Positions 1 through 6,254 of a stretch of DNA of 7,878 nucleotides are shown here, piece by piece. This stretch comes from Roseomonas sp. GTDB taxonomy: Bacteria > Pseudomonadota > Alphaproteobacteria > Acetobacterales > Acetobacteraceae. Position 1 is the stretch's first letter. Each line of letters opens with the position of its first letter. The notes beneath the pieces were generated by a model. It was not told where the DNA came from, did not search any database, and saw nothing but the letters and a program-made list of their open reading frames with translations. The stretch covers positions 1 to 7,878 of the forward strand of contig JADCFR010000074.1 in NCBI GenBank assembly GCA_020249415.1, written 5' to 3'. A program made the translations under genes and the position numbers.

Positions 1-68
1 CCATCGGCGCCGCCAATCAGCGGCACGCCCGCCGAACCGCCACAGCCAAGGATCGTGACGGTGATCAA
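1..68 (-). CDS. MBL-fold metallo-hydrolase, N-terminal fragment (runs off left edge)
   Basis: Only the first 22 codons are in the window. The visible protein begins M-I-T-V-T-I-L-G-C-G-G-S-A-G-V-P and continues L-I-G-G-A-D. This is the first beta strand and the G-x-G-x-S-x-G-V-P turn typical of PhnP/RNase Z-like metallo-beta-lactamase-fold hydrolases. The HxHxDH metal site that would prove the family lies beyond the edge. The start is taken as TTG at 68, because the tatD stop (TGA, 74-72) is in the same frame just one codon upstream and no ATG or GTG lies between. An AAGAAGG sequence inside the tatD end, about 11 bases upstream, could serve as Shine-Dalgarno. An MBL hydrolase after tatD is a common alphaproteobacterial arrangement (recalled, not searched). 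The substrate cannot be named. Confidence 0.6.
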   Translation of the reverse strand, partial: MITVTILGCGGSAGVPLIGGAD

Positions 69-71
69 GCC

Positions 72-845
72 TCAGGCAGCCTTCTTGAACAGCGTCTCGA
101 AATTGCGGGTCGTGAGCGCCTCAAGCGAGGCGATTTCCATCCCGCGCACCCCGGCCAGCACCTTGGCGGTATGGGCCACCATGGCGGGTTCGCAGCGCTT
201 GCCCCGGAAGGGCACGGGGGCGAGGTAAGGCGCATCGGTTTCGACCAGCAGCCGATCCGCCGGGATATCCCGTGCAATCTCTCGCAATTCCTCGCTTTTC
301 GGGAAGGTCAGCATGCCCGAGAAGGAGACATATCCCCCCATCGCCACGGCGCGCTCCGCCAGGCCGCGCCCGCTGCTGAAGCAATGCAGCAGGAAGGGAA
401 AGGCCCCGCCCCTTTCACGCTCCTCGGCCAGGATAGTGGCGATATCCTCATCTGCCTGGCGGGCATGGATCGCAAGCGGCAGGCCGGTAAGCTGCGCGGC
501 GCGGATATGGTTGCGGAAATTCTCGGCCTGGGCGTCGCGCGGCGCCTTGTCATAAAAATAATCAAGCCCGCTTTCACCAAGCCCGATAATGCGCGGATGA
601 TCGGCCAGCGCTGCGAGTGCCTCGGGCCCAGGCAGCGGGCCTTCCCCGGCATTATGCGGGTGGATGCCGACCGTCCCCCAGACGCAGTCAAAGCGTTCGG
701 TCAGCGCCTTGACCTTTTCCGCCTGGGCGAAGCGTGTGCCGATGGTGACCATGCGGCCAATGCCGGCCTCAAGCGCGCGGGCAATAACATCGTCAATCTC
801 CGCCTCGACATAATAATCGAGGTGGCAATGGCTATCGACCAGCAT
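72..845 (-). CDS. tatD: TatD family metal-dependent hydrolase (putative DNase)
   Basis: A 257-residue TIM-barrel hydrolase of the TatD/YcfH family, whose members are metal-dependent 3'-5' exonucleases or deoxyribonucleases in the cytoplasm. The length is normal. All expected metal and active-site residues are visible: H6 and H8 in DSHCHLD, E91 in GLGESGLDY, H127 in AIHAR, H154 in LLHCF and D204 in VETDAPYL. The chosen ATG (845-843) overlaps the metG stop by one base (TGATG) and has a GAGG 7 bases upstream. The open frame continues about 82 codons further upstream inside metG, but those residues do not look like TatD, and the family always starts just before the DSHCH segment. The gene is probably translated by coupling to metG. 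Family identity is certain; the physiological substrate is not. Confidence 0.96.
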   Translation of the reverse strand: MLVDSHCHLDYYVEAEIDDVIARALEAGIGRMVTIGTRFAQAEKVKALTERFDCVWGTVGIHPHNAGEGPLPGPEALAALADHPRIIGLGESGLDYFYDKAPRDAQAENFRNHIRAAQLTGLPLAIHARQADEDIATILAEERERGGAFPFLLHCFSSGRGLAERAVAMGGYVSFSGMLTFPKSEELREIARDIPADRLLVETDAPYLAPVPFRGKRCEPAMVAHTAKVLAGVRGMEIASLEALTTRNFETLFKKAA

Positions 846-2419
846 CAGGTGGCCTCGATCTCGATTTTGCGAAAGAGCGGGCTTGGCGGTGGCAGGGCCG
901 TGCCGCCGGGCAAGGGGGTCGCGAGCGCGGCCAGGTCCCGCGCATCGGCAGGCACGCCGAGTTGATCGAGCAAGGCGGCCATGGTGCCGGGCATGAAGGG
1001 TTGCAACGCCGTCGCCGCACCGCGCAGCACGGAATGGAGATGGCGCAAAACCGCTTCCATGCGGGCCAGATCGGTCTTCTTCAAGGCCCAAGGCGCTTGC
1101 GCGGTGATATAGCCATTGGCAGCGCGCACCACGCGAAACACTTCTTCCAACGCCAGATGAAAGGCCTGGTCTTCCACATGCTTGCCGACCAGGCCAGGCA
1201 TGGCGGCAAGCGCTTCCAGCAGCGCCATATCATCGCCAATGGCCGCCGCTGGCGCGGGCAGCTTGCCCTCACAATTGCGTTGAATGAGCGAAAGCGTCCG
1301 ATTGGCAAGGTTGCCGAGCGCATCGGCCAATTCGCCATTCAGCCGATTGGCCAGCGCTTTGCGCGAAAAATCCCCATCCGATCCAAAAGGCACCTCACGC
1401 AGCAGGAAATAGCGCAGCGGGTCCAGGCCGTAATCGGCAACCAAGGCCACCGGATCAATGGCATTGCCCAGCGACTTGGACATTTTCTGCCCTTCAATCG
1501 TCCACCAGCCATGGGCAAAAACCCGCTTCGCCGGCGCGATCCCCGCCGCCAGCAAAAAGGCCGGCCAATAGATGGTATGGAAGCGCACAATATCCTTGCC
1601 GACGAAATGCGCGCTGGCGGGCCAGAATTTCCAGCGCTCGGCCTTCGGGTCGGGATATCCCGCCGCAGTGATGTAATTCGTCAGCGCATCCAGCCAGACA
1701 TACATCACATGCGCGGGATCGCCCGGCACTTTCACGCCCCAGGTGAAGCTGGTGCGCGAAATGGACAGATCAAGCTTTTCGGGTTTTTCGGCGAAATCCT
1801 TGAGCCCCTGCTGCACAAAGGCGCGCACTTCATTGCGCCGCGCTTCGGGCTGCACATCAATCCGCTCAGGATGGCCCTCGGGCAAATCATAGCGGCGGAG
1901 CAATTCCGGCAGCCATTTGGACAGGCGGAAGAAATATGATGGCTCACGCACCCATTCCACCGGCGCGCCTGATGGGGCGTATTTCACCCCGTCACGTTCG
2001 GTCAGCTCATCCGGGCCGTAAAACGCCTCATCGCGCACGGCATACCAGCCCTCATAATGGCCAAGGTAGATTTCATTGCGCTTCGCCAATTCTTCCCACA
2101 ACGCGGAACAGGCCGCCTTGTGGCGCGCTTCCGTGGTGCGGATGAAATCATCACTGGAAAGGCCGAGCGTGCCAGTCAGGTCGCGGAAATGCTGGCTCAC
2201 TTGATCCGTGAAGGCTTGCGGGTCCATCCCGGCATCACGCGCGGCCTTTTCCACCTTCTGGCCATGCTCATCGGTGCCGGTCAGGAAGAACACCTCATGG
2301 CCCTGAAGCCGCCACCACCGCGCCAGCACATCCGCCGCGACCGAGGTATAGGCATGCCCGACATGTGGCTTGTCATTGACGTAATAGATCGGCGTGGTGA
2401 CGTAGCGCGTCTGGGTCAT
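845..2419 (-). CDS. metG: methionine--tRNA ligase (MetRS), short zinc-less type
   Basis: A 524-residue class I aminoacyl-tRNA synthetase that charges tRNA-Met with methionine in the cytoplasm and is essential. The Rossmann start TTPIYYVNDKPHVGHAYT carries the HIGH motif as HVGH (residues 19-22). FLTGTDEHGQK follows at about 45-55, and KMSKSLGN has the KMSKS loop at 312-316. The alpha-helical anticodon domain follows, with N370 and R374 in GNLANR and W444 in QAPW as likely anticodon contacts. The connective-peptide region around 125-165 (GWYAVRDEAFY to SYFFRLS) has no zinc-knuckle cysteines; the only cysteines seen are C104 and C383. The protein ends shortly after PSPLFRKIE, so there is no C-terminal Trbp111-like dimerisation domain. 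The start ATG lies 25 bases after the holB stop, with a weak purine-rich GAGAG just upstream. Confidence 0.97.
   Translation of the reverse strand: MTQTRYVTTPIYYVNDKPHVGHAYTSVAADVLARWWRLQGHEVFFLTGTDEHGQKVEKAARDAGMDPQAFTDQVSQHFRDLTGTLGLSSDDFIRTTEARHKAACSALWEELAKRNEIYLGHYEGWYAVRDEAFYGPDELTERDGVKYAPSGAPVEWVREPSYFFRLSKWLPELLRRYDLPEGHPERIDVQPEARRNEVRAFVQQGLKDFAEKPEKLDLSISRTSFTWGVKVPGDPAHVMYVWLDALTNYITAAGYPDPKAERWKFWPASAHFVGKDIVRFHTIYWPAFLLAAGIAPAKRVFAHGWWTIEGQKMSKSLGNAIDPVALVADYGLDPLRYFLLREVPFGSDGDFSRKALANRLNGELADALGNLANRTLSLIQRNCEGKLPAPAAAIGDDMALLEALAAMPGLVGKHVEDQAFHLALEEVFRVVRAANGYITAQAPWALKKTDLARMEAVLRHLHSVLRGAATALQPFMPGTMAALLDQLGVPADARDLAALATPLPGGTALPPPSPLFRKIEIEAT
853..856 (-). promoter_or_regulatory. 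Shine-Dalgarno for tatD
   Basis: GAGG on the minus strand lies inside the last codons of metG, 7 bases before the tatD ATG. It supports the short TatD start over the long upstream extension of the frame. Confidence 0.6.
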
Positions 2420-2444
2420 TTCTCTCGGTCTTGCTGTAGCGCGC

Positions 2445-3458
2445 TCAGGCTGAAAGCCAGGAAAGCCCGGTCAGCACCGCCTGTTTGCGGTCCATATTCA
2501 GCTTTTCTGTCTCTTCCACGAGGCGCCCGAGCCTATCCCACAGCGCGGGCCAGGCGGCAAGCGGATGGGCGGCGATCCAGCCAGGGGCGGGCTCGCCCCG
2601 AGCGGCCTGACGCAGCCCCGCCGAAATGCGCCCGCGCAGCAGCCCCATGAAGGTGGTGAATTGCGCCCCACTGCGATCCGCCGCGCAACGATCCGCCAGC
2701 ACATGCAGCCGCGCCGGATCGGGCCGCTTCAGGTTGCTCAGGCATTCTTCCACCAGAGCCTGCAATTCCAGCCCATCGCCTTCGGCCAATTGCATGGCGC
2801 GGCCCGGTGAGCCTTCCGCCATCTCGGCGAGTTTTGCGCGATCCGCTGCAGGCAAATCCGGTAAAAGCTGCTTGAGCAAAGGCGCCATTTCCGCCTGATC
2901 GAGCGGGAACAGATCCAACCTGCGGCAGCGGCTGCGAATGGTCGGCAAAAGCCGTGTCGGCGCTGATGACACCAGCAGCAGAATGGCGCGTGCCGGGGGT
3001 TCTTCCAGCACTTTCAGAATGGCGTTTTGCGCCTGCAGGTTCATTGTCTCCGCGCCATCCACCACCACAACACGCCAGCCGCCTTCGGCTGCCGTCAGGG
3101 TCATGAAACCGGGAATGAGGCGCGCGGCTTCCACATTGATGTCATTGCGCTTGCGCTCACCGCGCAAAGTATCGGCATCAATGGTCAGCAGGTCGGCATG
3201 GCTATCGGCGGCCACGCGACGAAACACTGGATTGGCGGCGTCCAGATACAAGGGCGGCTTGCCCTGGGGCGCATCCGGCATGCCAGCCAGTAGCCAACGC
3301 GCAAAGCGCCACGCCAGCGTCACCTTGCCAATGCCGGCCGGGCCGGTGATCAACCAGGCGTGATGCAGCCGGCCGGAACGCGCTGCCTCGGCCAGGCTCG
3401 CGGCGGCGCTTTCATGGCCGAAAAGCTCCGGATTGGCGCGCGGTTCCGGCAGGCTCAC
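2445..3458 (-). CDS. holB: DNA polymerase III subunit delta prime
   Basis: A 337-residue AAA+ clamp-loader subunit that helps load the beta sliding clamp at the replication fork. After the NPELFGHE segment comes a complete P-loop, GPAGIGKVT (39-47). A Walker B-like strand VVVVDGAE follows (130-137), then NAILKVLEEPP (145-155), the sensor-1 strand LLVSSAP (161-167) and the S-R-C arginine-finger motif at 176-178 inside TIRSRC. The cysteines that bind zinc between Walker A and B in E. coli delta prime are absent; the stretch at 55-75 has no cysteine. Translation starts at GTG (3458-3456), which overlaps the tmk stop as GTGA (4 bases). No good Shine-Dalgarno is seen, so coupling to tmk is likely. 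holB next to tmk is a widespread bacterial arrangement. Confidence 0.95.
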   Translation of the reverse strand: MSLPEPRANPELFGHESAAASLAEAARSGRLHHAWLITGPAGIGKVTLAWRFARWLLAGMPDAPQGKPPLYLDAANPVFRRVAADSHADLLTIDADTLRGERKRNDINVEAARLIPGFMTLTAAEGGWRVVVVDGAETMNLQAQNAILKVLEEPPARAILLLVSSAPTRLLPTIRSRCRRLDLFPLDQAEMAPLLKQLLPDLPAADRAKLAEMAEGSPGRAMQLAEGDGLELQALVEECLSNLKRPDPARLHVLADRCAADRSGAQFTTFMGLLRGRISAGLRQAARGEPAPGWIAAHPLAAWPALWDRLGRLVEETEKLNMDRKQAVLTGLSWLSA

Positions 3459-4081
3459 AGCTTGGCGCCCAGCCTTTGACGCAGGGCTTCACTGATCGCC
3501 GCATACACCGCTTCCGCATCCCGTGCCGCATCCAACACCACGCAGCGTGTCGGCTCGCGCCGCGCGATATCGGCAAAGCCTGCGCGAATACGGGCATGGA
3601 AATCAGCGCCGAGCTTTTCGTAGCGATCCGCTGTACTCCGCGCCCCTGCACGCGCAAGCCCCGCTTCAACGGGCAGATCGAGGATCAGCGTCAGGTCCGG
3701 CTGCAAACCCTCAAGCGTCAGATCACAAAGCCACGCCCAGGTTTCATAGGCGAGGCCCTGCCCCGCCCCCTGATAAGCCAACGTGGAATCCGCAAAACGA
3801 TCGCAAATCACCCAGGCGCCGGCTTCCAGCATGGGGCGGATGGACCGCACCACATGTTCCCGTCGCGCGGCGAAATGCAGCATGGCTTCCGTCAGACTGT
3901 CCCAGGAACCAGGCGAGAGCAGCAAATCACGAATACGCTCTGCCCCCGGCGCGCCGCCGGGTTCACGCGTGCGCAATACCGGTACACCTGCCGCCGCAAG
4001 CGCCAAAGCAAGCCGCCGCGCCTGGGTGGATTTACCAGCGCCTTCGCCGCCTTCCAGCGTGATAAAATAGCCTCGCGCCAT
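3455..4081 (-). CDS. tmk: thymidylate kinase (dTMP kinase)
   Basis: A 208-residue P-loop kinase that phosphorylates dTMP to dTDP with ATP. This is the step feeding dTTP synthesis from both the de novo and salvage routes. The length is normal. The P-loop GGEGAGKST is at residues 11-19, and the nucleotide-binding TREPGG segment is at 38-43. The DRF motif (94-96) sits inside CDRFADSTLAYQG, which is strongly diagnostic of the family. A flexible LID with several arginines (R144, R148, R153) follows the strand LILDLPVE. The ATG lies 7 bases after the carboxypeptidase stop and lacks a clear Shine-Dalgarno, suggesting re-initiation or coupling. Its stop overlaps the holB start by 4 bases. Confidence 0.97.
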   Translation of the reverse strand: MARGYFITLEGGEGAGKSTQARRLALALAAAGVPVLRTREPGGAPGAERIRDLLLSPGSWDSLTEAMLHFAARREHVVRSIRPMLEAGAWVICDRFADSTLAYQGAGQGLAYETWAWLCDLTLEGLQPDLTLILDLPVEAGLARAGARSTADRYEKLGADFHARIRAGFADIARREPTRCVVLDAARDAEAVYAAISEALRQRLGAKL

Positions 4082-4088
4082 GAATGCG

Positions 4089-5318
4089 TCAGGCGCCGGA
4101 GACCCAGCGCCCGATCACCGCCGGAATGCGCGGCAAAAGCCCGAGTTTTTCGACATCTGCCCCGGCCACCAGCGGCACGGAGAGTGTCGGCACCCCCTGC
4201 CCCGCCACCTGCAATTCGCCAATGGTCTGCCCGCGCATCACAGGCGCGGTGAGTGGCGCCTGATAGCGCACGCGCACTTCCAACCTATCGCGCCAACGCC
4301 GCGGCAGCGTCAGCGTAATGTCGCGCCCGCCCACCATGGGCACGGTGCGGCGCTCACCAAGATAGACCGGCACGTCCTGCACGGTATCCTGCGCGCGGAA
4401 CAAGGTGACCGCTTCAAATTCGCGGAAGGCCCATTCCATCAGGCGTTCGCTTTCCTCGGCCCGCGCGCGCATGGTCGGCAGCCCATTCAGCACCAGAATA
4501 ACGCGCCGCCCATCGCGGATGGCGCTGCCGGTCAGGCCAAACCCGGCTTCCTCCGTATGGCCCGTCTTCAGCCCATCGGCACCCGACACGCGCGACAGCA
4601 GCGGGTTGCGGTTATCCTGGCTGATATTGCTGAAGCGGAAACTGCGTTCATTATAGAAGCGATAGTAATCCGGGAAATCGGTGATGATGCGCCGCGCCAG
4701 GATGGAGAGATCACGCGCGGTCATGCGGTGTTCCGGATCGGGCCAGCCGGTGCTGTTGCGGAAATTGCTGTTGGTCAGACCAATGCGCCGGCCGGTTTCG
4801 TTCAGCAGTTCCGCGAATTGCTGTTCACTGCCGGAAATCGCTTCGGCCAGCACAATGCAGGCATCATTGCCCGATTGCACGATCACGCCGCGGATCAGGT
4901 CTTCAACCCGCACCTGCTGGCCGATATCCACAAACATCTTGGACCCGCCCATGCGCCAGGCCCGTTCGCTGACAGGCAGCATCTGATCCATTTGCAGCCG
5001 CCCCTGGCGCAGCCGATCAAACACCACATACATGGTCATGAGCTTGGACATGCTGGAAGGCGGCATGCGCTCATCAGCGTTTTTCTCAAGCAGCGTGGCG
5101 CCGGTTTCGAAATCCACCACCAAGGCCTGGCGGGCGAGCACATCCACATTGCCGACTACGGTCGCAACGGGCGTGCCTTCCTGGCGCGGCGCGGGGCGGC
5201 GCTGCGGCTGGGCGGGGGCTGGCGCCGGGCGCTGCTGCTGGGCAAATGCGGTATCCGCCGCTAGCCATAGCGGCAGGCCGCCCAAAACGCCCTCAATGAT
5301 CCTGCGACGCGATGCCAT
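4089..5318 (-). CDS. dacC: D-alanyl-D-alanine carboxypeptidase, PBP5/6 family
   Basis: A 409-residue exported serine D,D-carboxypeptidase that trims the terminal D-Ala from peptidoglycan stem pentapeptides and so limits cross-linking. All three penicillin-binding motifs are present: S-M-S-K (nucleophile S89, K92), S-G-N (149-151) and K-T-G (251-253). A C-terminal beta domain like that of PBP5 follows (about 305-390). The last 18 residues, LGLLPRIPAVIGRWVSGA, could form the usual amphipathic membrane anchor. The N-terminus M-A-S-R-R-R-I-I-E-G, a moderately hydrophobic core and A-F-A before Q-Q-Q look like a cleavable signal, possibly Tat-type. A Pro/Gln/Arg-rich linker follows. I chose the ATG at 5318 over the in-frame ATG at 5333 because GAAGGA lies 7 bases before it and the signal then starts cleanly. 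The dacC letter is conventional; dacA or dacF would fit equally. Confidence 0.93.
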   Translation of the reverse strand: MASRRRIIEGVLGGLPLWLAADTAFAQQQRPAPAPAQPQRRPAPRQEGTPVATVVGNVDVLARQALVVDFETGATLLEKNADERMPPSSMSKLMTMYVVFDRLRQGRLQMDQMLPVSERAWRMGGSKMFVDIGQQVRVEDLIRGVIVQSGNDACIVLAEAISGSEQQFAELLNETGRRIGLTNSNFRNSTGWPDPEHRMTARDLSILARRIITDFPDYYRFYNERSFRFSNISQDNRNPLLSRVSGADGLKTGHTEEAGFGLTGSAIRDGRRVILVLNGLPTMRARAEESERLMEWAFREFEAVTLFRAQDTVQDVPVYLGERRTVPMVGGRDITLTLPRRWRDRLEVRVRYQAPLTAPVMRGQTIGELQVAGQGVPTLSVPLVAGADVEKLGLLPRIPAVIGRWVSGA

Positions 5319-5325
5319 GCCCGGT

Positions 5326-5331
5326 TCCTTC
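5326..5331 (-). promoter_or_regulatory. Shine-Dalgarno for the D,D-carboxypeptidase, decides its start
   Basis: GAAGGA on the minus strand ends 7 bases before the ATG at 5318-5316. It overlaps the alternative in-frame ATG at 5333-5331, so the two starts are unlikely to be used equally. It sits in the 51-base gap (5319-5369) after rlpA, the widest gap in the operon. I saw no convincing internal promoter in that gap. Confidence 0.65.
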
Positions 5332-5369
5332 ATGCCTGATCGCTTTTACGCCAAGAAAAGGCGGCGCGT

Positions 5370-6254
5370 TTATTCCACAATAATCCTTGCCCCGGATAGG
5401 CCAGCGGCCAGAGTCCGCTCAAGCGCAAAATCCGCGGCCCGGACCTCAGCGAAGGGACCAAGGGCGACGCGGAAGCTGGCACTGCGCCCCCTGCCCTGCT
5501 GGCTGATCCGCGCCCCCGGCAGGCGGGCTGCGACCGCTTCCGCGCCATATCTGGTGGAGAATTGCCCGGCTTCCACCACCAGGCTGCCCGGGCGCGGCGC
5601 GGTTTGCGTCACGGTCTCCGTCAGGGGCGGCGGGGTGCCGCGCCTTTGCGGGGCCAATTCGGCACTTGGCGCGGCGCTGGGCAAAGCCTGGATGTCTCGG
5701 CGCGGCGCTTCGCGCGTGCCCGGCAAGGGGGGCAGGTCTTCCCGCAGCACAGCCGCCCTTGGGGCGGCGGCAATGGCAATAGGTGGGGGCGCATGGCCGG
5801 GCAGGCCTTCGGCGACCGCGCGGCTTTTCTCCGCATCCACGACCAGCGCGATTTGCGTGGCGCGGCCGGGCGTCATGCCAAGCAGGGCGCCCGCGCGGGG
5901 AGACACACCCAGGATACGCCCCGGCTTTTCCGGGCCACGGTCATTGACACGCAGCAGCATGGAACGGCCGTTTTCGAGATTGGTGACGCGAATAATGGCG
6001 GGCATTTGCAGGCTGCGATGCGCTGCTGTCAGCCCCTGGGCGGTCAGCGCTTCACCATTTGCGGTCTGCCCGCCAAATATCGGCGCCGGCAGCACTTCCG
6101 CAAGCCCGGTCTCGCTCAGCGCGTAATCCTCTCGCGGATAGGACCAGACACCACCCAGCCGATAAGGATCGCCTACCAGGTAGCGCGGTTCAGGCTGCGT
6201 ACCGCAGCCCACTACCGCCAGCAGGGCGGCGGCCAGGATGCCCCAGCGCCTCAC
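5370..6254 (-). CDS. rlpA: RlpA-like septal ring lytic transglycosylase lipoprotein with SPOR domain
   Basis: A 294-residue predicted lipoprotein. The signal MRRWGILAAALLAVVGC ends in a V-V-G-C lipobox (acylated C17). A double-psi beta-barrel domain of the RlpA type spans about residues 32-140. It contains TANGE (E68), LTAAH (H79), IRVTNLENGRS and RVNDRGP (D105), the residues expected for glycan cleavage. A low-complexity Pro/Ala/Arg linker (about 150-222) leads to a SPOR domain (about 224-294, LVVEAGQFSTRYGAEAVAARL region). SPOR domains bind glycan strands stripped of stem peptides at division sites. The barrel departs from the classic family: the SWYG segment is replaced by AEVLPAP, and RIIDLS reads RILGVS. 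Translation starts at GTG, overlapping the mltB stop as GTGA, with no clear Shine-Dalgarno. Family assignment is firm; catalytic activity is inferred. Confidence 0.88.
   Translation of the reverse strand: MRRWGILAAALLAVVGCGTQPEPRYLVGDPYRLGGVWSYPREDYALSETGLAEVLPAPIFGGQTANGEALTAQGLTAAHRSLQMPAIIRVTNLENGRSMLLRVNDRGPEKPGRILGVSPRAGALLGMTPGRATQIALVVDAEKSRAVAEGLPGHAPPPIAIAAAPRAAVLREDLPPLPGTREAPRRDIQALPSAAPSAELAPQRRGTPPPLTETVTQTAPRPGSLVVEAGQFSTRYGAEAVAARLPGARISQQGRGRSASFRVALGPFAEVRAADFALERTLAAGLSGARIIVE

Noticed and set aside
846..1091. Upstream extension of the tatD frame into metG
   Set aside because: TatD proteins begin right at the DSHCHLD segment, and the ATG at 845 has its own Shine-Dalgarno and a stop/start overlap with metG.
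962..1939. Plus-strand open frame (325 codons) antisense to metG
   Set aside because: An antisense shadow: biased composition, no motif, and full overlap with an unambiguous MetRS.
4080..5264. Long plus-strand open frame (394 codons) opposite the carboxypeptidase gene
   Set aside because: The composition is rich in His, Arg, Ala and Pro with no recognisable domain. It is the mirror of a strongly conserved gene in GC-rich DNA, and no ribosome site was seen.
5349..5363. Small inverted repeat CGCC/GGCG with a 7-base loop between rlpA and the carboxypeptidase
   Set aside because: The stem is only four base pairs and has no U-run on the transcribed strand, so it is too weak to call a terminator or attenuator.
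5032..6126. Plus-strand open frame (364 codons) spanning the carboxypeptidase and rlpA
   Set aside because: It crosses two real genes on the other strand and is Arg/Ser/Ala-rich with no domain, so it is a shadow.
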